Origin: Ferrovibrio sp046294345
Lineage (GTDB): Bacteria; Pseudomonadota; Alphaproteobacteria; Ferrovibrionales; Ferrovibrionaceae
Length of the DNA stretch: 64,000 bases
Direction of reading: 5' to 3'
Assembly (NCBI GenBank): GCA_046294345.1
Contig: JBKBJT010000012.1
Coordinates: 1-64,000, forward strand
This document shows positions 38,463 to 47,471 of this stretch, one piece after another (position 1 is the stretch's first letter; every line of letters starts with the position of its first letter). The translations under genes and the position numbers were made by a program. The notes beneath the pieces are model-generated. The model was not told where the DNA came from, made no database searches, and worked only from the letters and a program-made list of their open reading frames with translations.

Positions 38463-38969
38463 ATGGCCAAGGGACTCAACAAACCGCGCTTCATCAAGGC
38501 GCCGCAGGACCTGCGCCAGAAGGCGGTCAATTTCACTGATGGTCTGGAACTGACGCTGACCGACGAGGTACGCGCCAAGATCGATTCCGTGATCGCAGAT
38601 ACCGCCGACGAGTTTTCCACAGAGATCCTGAACAGCCTGCGCGAAATGCGGGCTCAAGTGAAGGCGGCAGAGGACGATCGGCTGTCGCGCATCTTCATCA
38701 TGGAAACCATTTCCGAACTGGCTTTCGACATCAAAGGGATGGGCGGCACCTTCGGTTACCCCCTGCTCAGCCAGTTGGCCAAATCGCTGAAAGATTTCAT
38801 CGGCAAGCTCGGTATACCGAACGAGGCCCAGTTGGAGGTTATCAGCATCCATATTGACGCCATGTATGTAGTGTTGGCCCAGGGCATCAACAAACCACCG
38901 GCAAAGATGGAAAAAGACCTGCTGGAAAACCTGCGGGTTGCGGTGGACAAGGTCAAAGACATGGCCTGA
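38463..38969 (+). CDS. Hpt-like helical protein lacking the phospho-acceptor histidine
   Basis: A 168-residue, mostly helical protein. The block ELAFDIKGMGGTFGYPLLSQ (residues 85-104) matches the histidine phosphotransfer signature H-x-x-K-G, but the expected histidine is F88; K91 and G92 remain. Related proteins in this group normally keep the histidine, as far as I recall. It could be an inactive structural partner of a response regulator. The ATG at 38463 is preferred to 38430 because the first eleven residues of the longer form look like spurious arginine-rich reading. Confidence 0.7.
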   Translation: MAKGLNKPRFIKAPQDLRQKAVNFTDGLELTLTDEVRAKIDSVIADTADEFSTEILNSLREMRAQVKAAEDDRLSRIFIMETISELAFDIKGMGGTFGYPLLSQLAKSLKDFIGKLGIPNEAQLEVISIHIDAMYVVLAQGINKPPAKMEKDLLENLRVAVDKVKDMA

Positions 38970-39031
38970 TCCAGCCCTCGCTGGCCTGGTTTATTACCAT
39001 TCGCTAACCTTTTGCCGGCAGTCTGCGATCC

Positions 39032-39253
39032 ATGAACTCCGATGCCGAAATCTGGCGCGCCGCGCGCGACCTTATCGCCGACCATGGTCCTCGCCGTGCG
39101 GAGACCCATGCGACCAAGGTTCTGGCGGAAATGACGCTGGGTGGCGATTTCGCCGGCACGTTGGTCTGGCGGCGCATTCTGCGGGCTGTAAAGGGCCTGA
39201 ATGCCAATGGTGGGAAAACCGGCGGTTCCAGCCTGACGCAGCGGCGCCGCTGA
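39032..39253 (+). CDS. Small protein resembling DUF6961
   Basis: A 73-residue protein with the pattern of DUF6961: EIWRAARDLIADHGPRRAE, then GGDFAGTLVWRRILRAVKGL. Such proteins are common, short and of unknown function in alphaproteobacteria. The C-terminus is basic (SSLTQRRR). It stands between the Hpt-like gene and the convergent pentapeptide-repeat gene, ending 1 base before the latter's stop. Confidence 0.65.
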   Translation: MNSDAEIWRAARDLIADHGPRRAETHATKVLAEMTLGGDFAGTLVWRRILRAVKGLNANGGKTGGSSLTQRRR

Positions 39254-39254
39254 C

Positions 39255-40235
39255 CTAATTCTTCTTATCGTTGAGCACCACGGGCAGACCGCGTGATCCT
39301 TCGATCAATGCGCCGCGGAAATCCGCGTCCGTCATGTTGCTGTACATCAGATTGGCTTCGCGCAAATCCGAACAGATCAGCTTGGCGCCGTGCAGATTTG
39401 CATTCGAGAGATTGGCGGCGCGCAGATCGGCGCCATTCAGATTGGCCTGCGCCAGATGTGCGCGCGACAAGTACCAGCCCGCCATGATCGCGCGGCGGCC
39501 GGTATGGCCTTCGGACTCGATCCAGTTCTGGTGATCGCGCAGCACCTGCTCGATCACTTCCGGCGCAACCTCCTTGGGTAGTTTTGCGCCGGTGCCATGC
39601 AGTTCACGCAACATCTCGGGCGGAAAATCGGCCAAGTTGAAATTGGCATCATGCAGCTTGGCGTTCTTGAACTGCACCTTGCTCAGCGTCGAATAAGAGA
39701 AATCCGCACCTTCAAGATCGGCGTTGTCGAGGATGGCGCCATCCAAGATGGCGCCGACAAAGGACGCGCCGAGCAGCTTGGCCTGGGTCAGGTTGGTGTT
39801 GTGCAGCGTGGTATCCTTCAACGACACGACGCCGCCCTTGCCATGCGGCGGCACCGGCGGATCGGTCATCGGCCGCATGTCGGCATTCTCGAAGCGCGTG
39901 CCTTTCAGGATTGCCCTCGACAGGTCGGCACCACGCAGATTGGCCCAGATGAACCGCGAGTTGGTCAGATCGGCGCCGGAGAAATCGCAGCCGGTAAGCA
40001 CTGCCTGGCTGAAATCGGAGTTGCGCAGATCGGCGCAATAGAAGCGGCAGCTGCGGAATACGGTGCGCTGAAGGTTCATGCCCACCAGCTTGATGCCGGT
40101 GAGATCGGCGCCCACGAGGGTGAGCTGCTTGCCGCGCGTCAGCTTGCCCAGTTTCCCGGACAGGAACTCGCCATGGGCCTTGATCTGATCGTAGAGATCG
40201 TCCGGCCAGGGGGCGTGGGTGGCGCCGCTGCTCAT
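39255..40235 (-). CDS. Pentapeptide repeat protein
   Basis: A 326-residue protein with two blocks of pentapeptide repeats (A[DN]LXX) forming right-handed beta-helices: from LTLVGADLTGIKLVGMNLQR to about DNADLEGADFSYS, and from AHLAQANLNGADLRAANLSN to the end. A helical insert (EVIEQVLRDHQNWIES) lies between them. The ATG at 40235 has a GGAG site 5 bases upstream, better than 40277. Function is unknown; relatives range from gyrase protectors to structural proteins, and this one is larger than Qnr. Confidence 0.88.
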   Translation of the reverse strand: MSSGATHAPWPDDLYDQIKAHGEFLSGKLGKLTRGKQLTLVGADLTGIKLVGMNLQRTVFRSCRFYCADLRNSDFSQAVLTGCDFSGADLTNSRFIWANLRGADLSRAILKGTRFENADMRPMTDPPVPPHGKGGVVSLKDTTLHNTNLTQAKLLGASFVGAILDGAILDNADLEGADFSYSTLSKVQFKNAKLHDANFNLADFPPEMLRELHGTGAKLPKEVAPEVIEQVLRDHQNWIESEGHTGRRAIMAGWYLSRAHLAQANLNGADLRAANLSNANLHGAKLICSDLREANLMYSNMTDADFRGALIEGSRGLPVVLNDKKN

Positions 40236-40327
40236 GTCTCCATCCGCTACGCAGTCCGGCAGGTGCCGCGACCACATTCATCCTTGCAGTGAATGTGAGA
40301 GGCTAGCGGGCGGAATTCAAGAAAGTC

Positions 40328-40858
40328 TTAACGAGTCGTTGCCAGCTGAGCCCTGTAGGACGCTGCCAGGCGGGCGTAATGAGCGGCCGTCTCATGGATG
40401 TTGCGTAATTCGTCCGTATCGAGACGACGCATCAGTTTGGCCGGCCTGCCGGCCCAGAGCTCGCCCTTGGCAATGCGCTTGCCAGGTGTGAGCAAGGCAC
40501 CCGCCGCCAGCATGCCCTCGCTTTCGATCATGCAGCCATCCATCACGGTGGCCTGCATGCCGACAAAGGCATGGTCTTCCAGGGTGCAGCCATGAACCAG
40601 AGCGAGATGGCCGATGGTGACGCCGGAGCCGATCACGGTGCCGAATTTGGCCCGCGTGACATGCACGACGGTACCGTCCTGAATATTGGTATCGGAGCCG
40701 ACGCGGATGCTGTTCACGTCGCCGCGCAGGACGCAGCCGAACCAGATCGAACTACGGGCGCCGATCTCAGTATCCCCGATCACGGTCGCATTCGGCGCAA
40801 CGAAAGCATCCGGCGCGATGGCCGGATGCTTGTCGCCAAAAGGCAGCACCAGGCTCAC
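40328..40858 (-). CDS. Gamma-class carbonic anhydrase family protein
   Basis: A 176-residue left-handed beta-helix protein with hexapeptide repeats (IGDTEIGARSSIWFGCVLRG). The zinc histidines expected in this family are in GTVVHVTR and IGHLALVHGC. It may hydrate CO2, or act as a gammaCA-like subunit or acyltransferase relative. The GTG start overlaps the argC stop by 4 bases, so it is the second gene of a two-gene unit. Confidence 0.88.
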   Translation of the reverse strand: MSLVLPFGDKHPAIAPDAFVAPNATVIGDTEIGARSSIWFGCVLRGDVNSIRVGSDTNIQDGTVVHVTRAKFGTVIGSGVTIGHLALVHGCTLEDHAFVGMQATVMDGCMIESEGMLAAGALLTPGKRIAKGELWAGRPAKLMRRLDTDELRNIHETAAHYARLAASYRAQLATTR

Positions 40859-41901
40859 GGGAACAGAGCGATCTGATCCAGACCGGTGGTTTCCGGCAGG
40901 CCATACATCACGTTGAAATTCTGTACGGCCTGACCACTGGCGCCCTTCATCAGGTTGTCAATGACCGAGAACAGCATCGCGCGGCCCTTCACCCGATCGG
41001 CGAACACGCCGATATGGCAGGCATTGGTGCCGCGCACATGACGCGTCTGCGGCGCCACGCCCTGGGACGTGACCTGCACAAAGGGCTCGTCGGCATACCG
41101 CTGCAACAACGTTGCCCGCAGGTCGTCGGCGCTCACGCCCGGCTTCAGCTTCACGTAGATACTCGACAGCATGCCCCGATTCATCGGCATCAGGTGCGGC
41201 GTGAAATTCACCACGATCGGCCGGCCGACGGTCTCGGACAGGATCTGCTCGATCTCGGGGCCATGCCGATGCGAACCAATGCCATAGGCATGGGTGCCTT
41301 CCGCCGCCTCGCAATACAGCGATCCTTCCTTGAGCGCCCGGCCAGCACCCGAGACGCCAGATTTGGCGTCGATCACGATATCGTCGGGATCGATCTGGCC
41401 GGCAGCCAGCAGAGGCATCAGCGGCAACTGGGCCGAGGTGGGGTAGCAGCCCGGATTGGCCACCAGCCGGGCCTTAGCAACCCCGGACCGGTACATCTCG
41501 GTCAGGCCGTAGACCGCCTCTTCCTGCAGCTTCGGCGCCCGGTGCTCACGGCCATACCATTTGGCGTATTCGGCCAAATCCCGGAGCCGGAAATCGGCTG
41601 ACAGGTCGACGATCTTCAGATGCGTCGGCAGGCCGGCGATCACCTCCTGGGTGGTGCCATGCGGCAGGGCGCAGAACACGGCATCGACCCCGCTCCAGTC
41701 CACCTCCTGGATGGTCACCAGCTTGGGCAGGCCCATGCCGAGGAATTGCGGGAAGACCGTCTCGATCCCCTCGCCGGCTTTCCGGTCGGCGGTCAGGGCG
41801 ACCACGCGGACGCGCGGATGACGCAGCAGGACGCGGAGCAGCTCCGCCCCCGTGTAACCGCTGGCACCCAAAATCGCGACCCTGATGGCGTCCGTGGCCA
41901 T
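40855..41901 (-). CDS. argC: N-acetyl-gamma-glutamyl-phosphate reductase
   Basis: A 348-residue arginine-pathway enzyme reducing N-acetylglutamyl phosphate to the semialdehyde with NADPH. The N-terminal nucleotide site is VAILGASGYTGAELLRVLLR, the catalytic cysteine is in ANPGCYPTSAQLPLMPLL, and the histidine in GIGSHRHGPEIEQ. An AGGAGG site lies 6 bases before the ATG. Confidence 0.95.
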   Translation of the reverse strand: MATDAIRVAILGASGYTGAELLRVLLRHPRVRVVALTADRKAGEGIETVFPQFLGMGLPKLVTIQEVDWSGVDAVFCALPHGTTQEVIAGLPTHLKIVDLSADFRLRDLAEYAKWYGREHRAPKLQEEAVYGLTEMYRSGVAKARLVANPGCYPTSAQLPLMPLLAAGQIDPDDIVIDAKSGVSGAGRALKEGSLYCEAAEGTHAYGIGSHRHGPEIEQILSETVGRPIVVNFTPHLMPMNRGMLSSIYVKLKPGVSADDLRATLLQRYADEPFVQVTSQGVAPQTRHVRGTNACHIGVFADRVKGRAMLFSVIDNLMKGASGQAVQNFNVMYGLPETTGLDQIALFP

Positions 41902-41977
41902 AACCGACCTCCTGGAAAAACAATGCCGGATGGGTATAACGCGCCGGGCGGGCGGGTCAAACGCTAAATTGTCACCC

Positions 41978-44344
41978 TCAGATGCGGAATTGTCCCACCA
42001 AATCCGCCAGTTCCTGGGCCTGCCGCGCCATCGCCTGGGCCGAGGCTGTGGTCTGTTCCACCAGGGCGCCGTTGCGCTGGGTCATCTCATCCATGTTGGC
42101 CACTGCCGTATTGACCTCGTCGAGACCAACGGCCTGCTCCCGGCTGGCCGAGGCGATCTCACCCACGATATCGGCCACCTTCTTCACGGCATTGACGATC
42201 TCGGTCAGACTGGTACCGGTCTGGTTGACCAGATTGGCGCCCGTCTTCACCTGGCCGTTGGATTCCTGGATCAATGCCTTGATATCCTTCGAGGCATCGG
42301 CCGAACGCTGGGCCAGCGCACGCACTTCCTGCGCCACCACGGCAAAGCCCTTGCCGGCTTCGCCGGCCCGCGCCGCCTCAACGCTGGCATTCAGGGCCAG
42401 CAGGTTGGTCTGGAAGGCGATCTCGTCGATCAGGCCGACGATCTCGGAAATCCGGCGCGCGCTATCCTCGATCTGCGTCACTGCCTGCACGGCGTCCTGC
42501 ACCACGCTGCCGCCCTTTTCGGCGCCCGACCGCGCGGCCGCGGCCAACTGGTTCGCCGCCTCGGCATTATCGGCATTCTGTTTCACCGTCGCAGTGATCT
42601 CGTGCATCGATGCCGCGGTCTGCTCCAGGCTTGCCGCCTGCTGCTCGGTGCGCTGGGCAAGATCGTTGCTGCCGGTCGAAATCTCGGCGGCGGCATCGCG
42701 TACGGTCGCGGCGGCCGATGCCACCTGTCCCACGATCTGCGACAGCTGTTGCGCGGTGCTGTTGGCATCCTGCTTCAGGCGCTCGAAGATTCCGGCATAA
42801 TCCGCATCAATGCGATGGGTGAAATCGCCTCGCGCCATTGCCGCAAGAGCCTGTCCCAGATTGGCGAACACCTCGTCCACTGTCTTGAGCAGGCCGTTCA
42901 TCCTTTCACCCAGACGTGCCGTCATGCCGTCCAGATTGGCAGTATCAATGCGCACCGACAGATCACCATCCGCAGCAGCCCCGACCACCTCACCCACCGC
43001 GCGATCCAGCAGCTCTTCCTGCTGTCGGCGCTGTTCTTCCGACGTCTTGCGGTTTTTCTCGACCTCCTGCTGCAACTGCTCGTTCTGCAGTCCGTTTTCC
43101 TTGAATATCTGCACCGCGCGCGCCATATCGCCGATCTCGTCCTGACGCTCGCGATCCGGCACGTCGGTATGCCATTCCCGGTTGGCAAGCCGTCCCATGC
43201 TATCCGTCAGCAAGGTGAGCGGCGACGCGACGCGCCGACCGATATAAAGCCAGCCGACCAGAAATGCCGCGATCAGACTGGACGCCGCCACCAGAACCAG
43301 GATCAGTTTGCCGCCTTCGCTGATCCTCTTCGCCTCAGCCGTGGCGCCATCCATGCCCTGATTGGCCGAACTGACTGTATGGGCCGTTGCGGCACCGAGC
43401 CGTTCCGCTGCTTCCCGGCTGGATTGCAGAATCCGCCGGGCCTGGCTCATTGCCGAAATTTCCTGCTCGCGCAGGCTGATCAGGCCAATCCCTGGGCTGC
43501 CGAAATCCAGGATGGCGGTCGCAACCTTGCTCAATTCGGCATTCTTTTTGACCCTCTCGATATCGGCAAGGCCATCCTCCACCTTCCGCGCCGACAACTC
43601 ATATCGGTTGCTGATCTTCTCGATTTCTTCTGCACTGGCGCTCTGCGCACCGACCGCCAGCAGCCCGACCACATTATTCACCTCGGCGATCAGCCTGCTG
43701 ATCCCCTGCACCATCCGCAGCTCGGCATTCGACAGCTTGGACAATGTCTGATTGATCTGCGCGGTATCGCCGGATGAAGTCGCAGACGTCATGCCCTTTG
43801 TGAGCTCTGAGACAGCCTCATCGACCAGCGGGGCCGCCACCTGCAAGAAACTGGCATGGGCTGTCGCGAGCTTGGCGGTTTCTTCGGTCAGAAATTGCGA
43901 AGTGCGAATGCGTGCATCCACCACCTGCCGAAGCAGGGCGATGCTGCTCAGCAGCGCGGTGGTTTCCTTCTGGATAACCTCGACTTGTTCGCCCGACATG
44001 GTCGCGGCAACCAACCCCAGGGTCGCCTCGATGCGTTCCTGCTTCTGTTTGATCCCCTCGGACAGCACCTGGATTTCCCGCTCCGTCTGGGCAGAGATCA
44101 GGTCCGGCGCCACGCCGGCCAGGTTCGCCACCAGTTCGGCAAGGCTGAGCGAGGCGGTGACGGCAACCACCCCTTCATCGGTCACGGTTACAATGGCGTT
44201 ATCGAGCCGGGACATGGCAAACCAGCCGGCCGCGGCCGAAACCAGGGCGAAGGAGGCAATGGCGCCAACGGCGACATACAGGCGCTGTCTGATCCCTGTA
44301 CGGATGTTCAGACGCAACTTTGCTTGCTGCCCGGACAAAGCCAT
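41978..44344 (-). CDS. Methyl-accepting chemotaxis protein
   Basis: A 788-residue classical chemoreceptor. One membrane segment near residue 30 and another near residue 350 (LILVLVAASSLIAAFLVGWL) enclose a ~300-residue periplasmic helical bundle of the TarH/HBM type. A HAMP domain, a second HAMP-like module and the conserved signalling tip (LIDEIAFQTNLLALNASVEA, AQEVRALAQRSADASKD) follow. It lacks the C-terminal sensor of the receptor at 34115-36034. The start at 44344 has an AAGGGGGG site. Ligand unknown. Confidence 0.92.
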   Translation of the reverse strand: MALSGQQAKLRLNIRTGIRQRLYVAVGAIASFALVSAAAGWFAMSRLDNAIVTVTDEGVVAVTASLSLAELVANLAGVAPDLISAQTEREIQVLSEGIKQKQERIEATLGLVAATMSGEQVEVIQKETTALLSSIALLRQVVDARIRTSQFLTEETAKLATAHASFLQVAAPLVDEAVSELTKGMTSATSSGDTAQINQTLSKLSNAELRMVQGISRLIAEVNNVVGLLAVGAQSASAEEIEKISNRYELSARKVEDGLADIERVKKNAELSKVATAILDFGSPGIGLISLREQEISAMSQARRILQSSREAAERLGAATAHTVSSANQGMDGATAEAKRISEGGKLILVLVAASSLIAAFLVGWLYIGRRVASPLTLLTDSMGRLANREWHTDVPDRERQDEIGDMARAVQIFKENGLQNEQLQQEVEKNRKTSEEQRRQQEELLDRAVGEVVGAAADGDLSVRIDTANLDGMTARLGERMNGLLKTVDEVFANLGQALAAMARGDFTHRIDADYAGIFERLKQDANSTAQQLSQIVGQVASAAATVRDAAAEISTGSNDLAQRTEQQAASLEQTAASMHEITATVKQNADNAEAANQLAAAARSGAEKGGSVVQDAVQAVTQIEDSARRISEIVGLIDEIAFQTNLLALNASVEAARAGEAGKGFAVVAQEVRALAQRSADASKDIKALIQESNGQVKTGANLVNQTGTSLTEIVNAVKKVADIVGEIASASREQAVGLDEVNTAVANMDEMTQRNGALVEQTTASAQAMARQAQELADLVGQFRI

Positions 44345-44519
44345 GGCGAATCCCCCCTTACGAATCATTCTTGGACAGATTGTTCAGCGATTTGCCTCCC
44401 GCCGCAATACTATGATTTTCCGATGTTTTTTGGCTCCCTATATACTAGCGATACGGGTATTGCGGCGGGTGTCGTCCTCTGACCCGATTATGCTAATGTG
44501 CCATTCGTGAGGGCTTGGC

Positions 44520-45131
44520 ATGCTGGTATTGATCGATAATTACGATAGTTTTACGTGGAATTTGGTCCACTATTTCGGGCAGCTTGGCGCGGAAGTCCGG
44601 GTTTTCCGTAACGACGAGACCAGCCCTGACGCGATCCTGGCCCTGAAGCCGGCCGGTATCATCCTATCTCCCGGTCCCTGCGACCCCGATCGTGCCGGCA
44701 TCTGCCTGGGCATGATCGCCAAGGCCGCCGAAACCCGCCTGCCCCTGTTTGGCGTCTGCCTCGGGCATCAGGCGATCGGCCAGTCCTTCGGCGGCAAGGT
44801 CGTGCGGGCACCGCTGCCGCTGCATGGCAAGCTGAGCCGCATCCACCACAGCGGGGAAAGCGTGTTTGCCGGACTGCCGCAAGATTTCCTCGCCACCCGC
44901 TATCACTCGCTGGCCGTCGATCCGGCCAGCCTGCCCAATAGCCTGACGGTGACTGCCCGTTCGGAAGACGGCGTGATCATGGGGCTGGCTCATCGTGACC
45001 TGCCGATCCATGGCGTGCAGTTCCATCCGGAAAGCATCGCCTCCGAGCACGGCCTTGCGATGCTCGCCAATTTCGTGCGGTATTGCGGCCTTCCGGTGAA
45101 CGAGACAGCGGTACGCGGACAGGCGGCATGA
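44520..45131 (+). CDS. trpG: Anthranilate synthase component II (glutamine amidotransferase)
   Basis: A 203-residue class I glutamine amidotransferase that supplies ammonia for anthranilate formation. The nucleophile is in FGVCLGHQAIGQSFGG, and the His/Glu pair is in GVQFHPESIASEHG. It begins a coupled trpG-trpD-trpC-moaC-moeA operon; trpE is not in the window. It could also serve as PabA in para-aminobenzoate synthesis. Confidence 0.95.
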   Translation: MLVLIDNYDSFTWNLVHYFGQLGAEVRVFRNDETSPDAILALKPAGIILSPGPCDPDRAGICLGMIAKAAETRLPLFGVCLGHQAIGQSFGGKVVRAPLPLHGKLSRIHHSGESVFAGLPQDFLATRYHSLAVDPASLPNSLTVTARSEDGVIMGLAHRDLPIHGVQFHPESIASEHGLAMLANFVRYCGLPVNETAVRGQAA

Positions 45132-46192
45132 GTGCGGACGTAACGGAATTCAAGCGGCTGCTGGCGCAGGTGGCCGGGGGCGCGGCCCTGAGTATCGAGG
45201 ATGCCCGCACGGCATTCGACGTGATGATGTCGGGCAACGCCACGCCATCGCAGATGGGCGCCTTCCTGATGGCCCTGCGGGTGCGCGGCGAAACCGTCGA
45301 CGAGATCACCGGCGGTGCCATGACCATGCGCGCCAAGGTGCATGGCGTGACGGCGCCGGCCGGGGCCATCGACATCGTCGGCACCGGTGGCGATGTCAGG
45401 GGCACCTGGAACGTCTCGACCTGCTCGGCCTTCGTTCTGGCCGGCTGCGGCGTGCCCGTGGCCAAACATGGCAACCGGGCGGTGTCGTCCAAGACCGGCG
45501 CGGCCGACGTGCTGACGGCGCTGGGCGTCAACATCGATTGCGATTTCCGCCTGATCGAGAAAGCCATTGCCGAAGCGGGCGTCGGCTTCCTGATGGCACC
45601 ACGGCATCACGGCGCGATGCGCCATGTCGGTCCGACCCGCGTCGAACTCGGCACCCGCACGATCTTCAACCTGCTCGGCCCGCTGAGCAACCCTGCCCTG
45701 GTGAAACGCCAGTTGATCGGCGTGTTCGACCGGCAATGGGTACAGCCGCTGGCCGAGGTGATGGGCAAGCTGGGGGCCGAAAAAGTCTGGGTTGTGCATG
45801 GCTCGGATGGTCTCGACGAAATCACCACCACCGGGCCGACCTATGTGTCGGAAATGGAAGCCGGCAAGCTGCGCCATTTCGAGATCACGCCGGAAGATGC
45901 CGGACTGCCGCGCGCCAGGCTGGAAGAACTGAAAGGCGATGAACCGACGGCCAATGCCGTGGCGCTGCGGGCAGTACTCAACGGCGCCCCCGGGGCCTTT
46001 CGTGATATCGTGCTGTTCAATTCCGCCGCCGCCCTGGTGATTGCCGACAAGGCGAAGGATCTGCGCGAGGGCGCGGCCCTGGCGGCGCAATCGATTGATA
46101 CGGGCAAGGCCCGTGCCGCGCTGGCCCGCCTGATCGAAATCACCCATGAACCGCCGCCGGCCGACCCGGCGGAGGAAGACAAGGCATCATGA
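45128..46192 (+). CDS. trpD: Anthranilate phosphoribosyltransferase
   Basis: A 354-residue enzyme transferring phosphoribosyl from PRPP to anthranilate. The PRPP-binding loop is DIVGTGGDVRGTWNVST, and KHGNRAVSSKTGAADVL plus HPRHHGAMRHVGPTRVELGTRT-like blocks are seen (APRHHGAMRHVG). I used ATG 45128 because it overlaps the trpG stop (ATGA), and the family starts at this N-terminal helix. Confidence 0.95.
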   Translation: MSADVTEFKRLLAQVAGGAALSIEDARTAFDVMMSGNATPSQMGAFLMALRVRGETVDEITGGAMTMRAKVHGVTAPAGAIDIVGTGGDVRGTWNVSTCSAFVLAGCGVPVAKHGNRAVSSKTGAADVLTALGVNIDCDFRLIEKAIAEAGVGFLMAPRHHGAMRHVGPTRVELGTRTIFNLLGPLSNPALVKRQLIGVFDRQWVQPLAEVMGKLGAEKVWVVHGSDGLDEITTTGPTYVSEMEAGKLRHFEITPEDAGLPRARLEELKGDEPTANAVALRAVLNGAPGAFRDIVLFNSAAALVIADKAKDLREGAALAAQSIDTGKARAALARLIEITHEPPPADPAEEDKAS

Positions 46193-46995
46193 GCGACGTT
46201 CTCGCCAAGATCTGCGCCGACAAGCTGGAGCATGTCGCCCGCTGCAAGGCCACAATGCCGCAGGCCAAGCTGGACCGCCTGGCCCGCGAAGCCATTGCCC
46301 CACGCGGATTCATCCGCGCCCTCAAGGAAACGGTGGCGGCAGGTCGTTACGGCCTGATCGCCGAGATCAAGAAGGCCTCGCCCTCGAAAGGCCTGATCCG
46401 CGCCGACTTCAATCCGCCTGCCCTGGCGCGGGCCTATGCGGCCGGCGGCGCCACCTGCCTGTCGGTGCTGACCGACGAGCCGTATTTCCAGGGCAAGGAC
46501 GAATACCTGCGTCAGGCCCGCGCCGCCGTCAGCCTGCCGATCATCCGCAAGGATTTCATGCTTGATCCCTATCAGGTGGTCGAGGCCCGCGCGCTGGGCG
46601 CCGATTGCATTCTGCTGATCATGGCGGCCCTCAGCGATGCGCAGGCTGCGGAACTGGAAGCGGCCGCCACCGAGTATGGTCTCGATGTGCTGGTGGAAGT
46701 GCATGACGGCGAGGAGCTCGACCGCGCGCTGAAACTGAAATCGCCGCTGGTGGGTGTGAACAACCGCAACCTCAAAACCCTGGCCGTCGATCTCGCGACC
46801 ACCGAGGCCCTGGCCGCGCGCGTTCCAGCCGACCGCATGCTGGTGGCAGAATCCGGCCTCCACACCAAAGCCGACCTCGACCGCATGGCCAAATGCGGCG
46901 CGCGCTGTTTCCTGGTCGGCGAGAGCCTGATGCGGCAGCCCGATGTGGAAGCCGCCACCCGCCTGCTGCTGACCGGCAAGGACATGGCGGCATGA
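46189..46995 (+). CDS. trpC: Indole-3-glycerol-phosphate synthase
   Basis: A 268-residue TIM-barrel decarboxylating ring-closure enzyme of tryptophan synthesis. Family blocks are LIAEIKKASPSKGLIRADF, LPIIRKDFMLDPYQVVEAR, EVHDGEELDRALKLKS and VGVNNRNLKTLAVDL. The catalytic lysines and glutamates are in the first three. Its ATG overlaps the trpD stop by 4 bases and its own stop overlaps moaC. Confidence 0.96.
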   Translation: MSDVLAKICADKLEHVARCKATMPQAKLDRLAREAIAPRGFIRALKETVAAGRYGLIAEIKKASPSKGLIRADFNPPALARAYAAGGATCLSVLTDEPYFQGKDEYLRQARAAVSLPIIRKDFMLDPYQVVEARALGADCILLIMAALSDAQAAELEAAATEYGLDVLVEVHDGEELDRALKLKSPLVGVNNRNLKTLAVDLATTEALAARVPADRMLVAESGLHTKADLDRMAKCGARCFLVGESLMRQPDVEAATRLLLTGKDMAA

Positions 46996-47471
46996 GCGAC
47001 AAACTCACGCACCTGAACGCCGCCGGCGAAGCGCATATGGTCGATGTCTCGGCCAAGGCGGAGACGGAGCGTGTGGCCCGGGCCGGCGCGCGCGTGCTGA
47101 TGCAGAAGACCACGCTGGACCTGATCCTGTCGGGCCAGGCCGCGAAGGGCGACGTGCTGGCCACGGCGCGCATTGCCGGCATCATGGCCGCCAAACGCAC
47201 CTCCGATCTGATCCCGCTCTGTCATCCGCTGGCCCTGAGCCAGGTTACGGTCGACCTCACGCCCGATACAGCAGGGAACGCCATCAACATCATCGCCACC
47301 TGCAAACTGAAGGGTCGCACTGGCGTAGAGATGGAAGCCCTGACGGCAGCCAGCGTCGCCGCCCTCACCGTCTACGACATGGCCAAGGCCGTCGACCGCG
47401 GCATGCAGATCACCGATGTGCGGCTGCTGCACAAATCCGGCGGCAAGTCCGGCGTGTTCGACGCCCCATGA
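46992..47471 (+). CDS. moaC: Cyclic pyranopterin monophosphate synthase MoaC
   Basis: A 159-residue enzyme of molybdenum cofactor synthesis, acting after MoaA to form cyclic pyranopterin monophosphate. Signatures are VDVSAKAETERVARAGARV, LIPLCHPLALSQV and GVEMEALTAASVAALTVYDM. The start overlaps the trpC stop (ATGA), and its stop overlaps moeA the same way. Confidence 0.96.
   Translation: MSDKLTHLNAAGEAHMVDVSAKAETERVARAGARVLMQKTTLDLILSGQAAKGDVLATARIAGIMAAKRTSDLIPLCHPLALSQVTVDLTPDTAGNAINIIATCKLKGRTGVEMEALTAASVAALTVYDMAKAVDRGMQITDVRLLHKSGGKSGVFDAP

Noticed and set aside
41885..43777. 630-codon open frame opposite the second chemoreceptor gene
   Set aside because: Antisense to a clear chemoreceptor; no recognisable domain.
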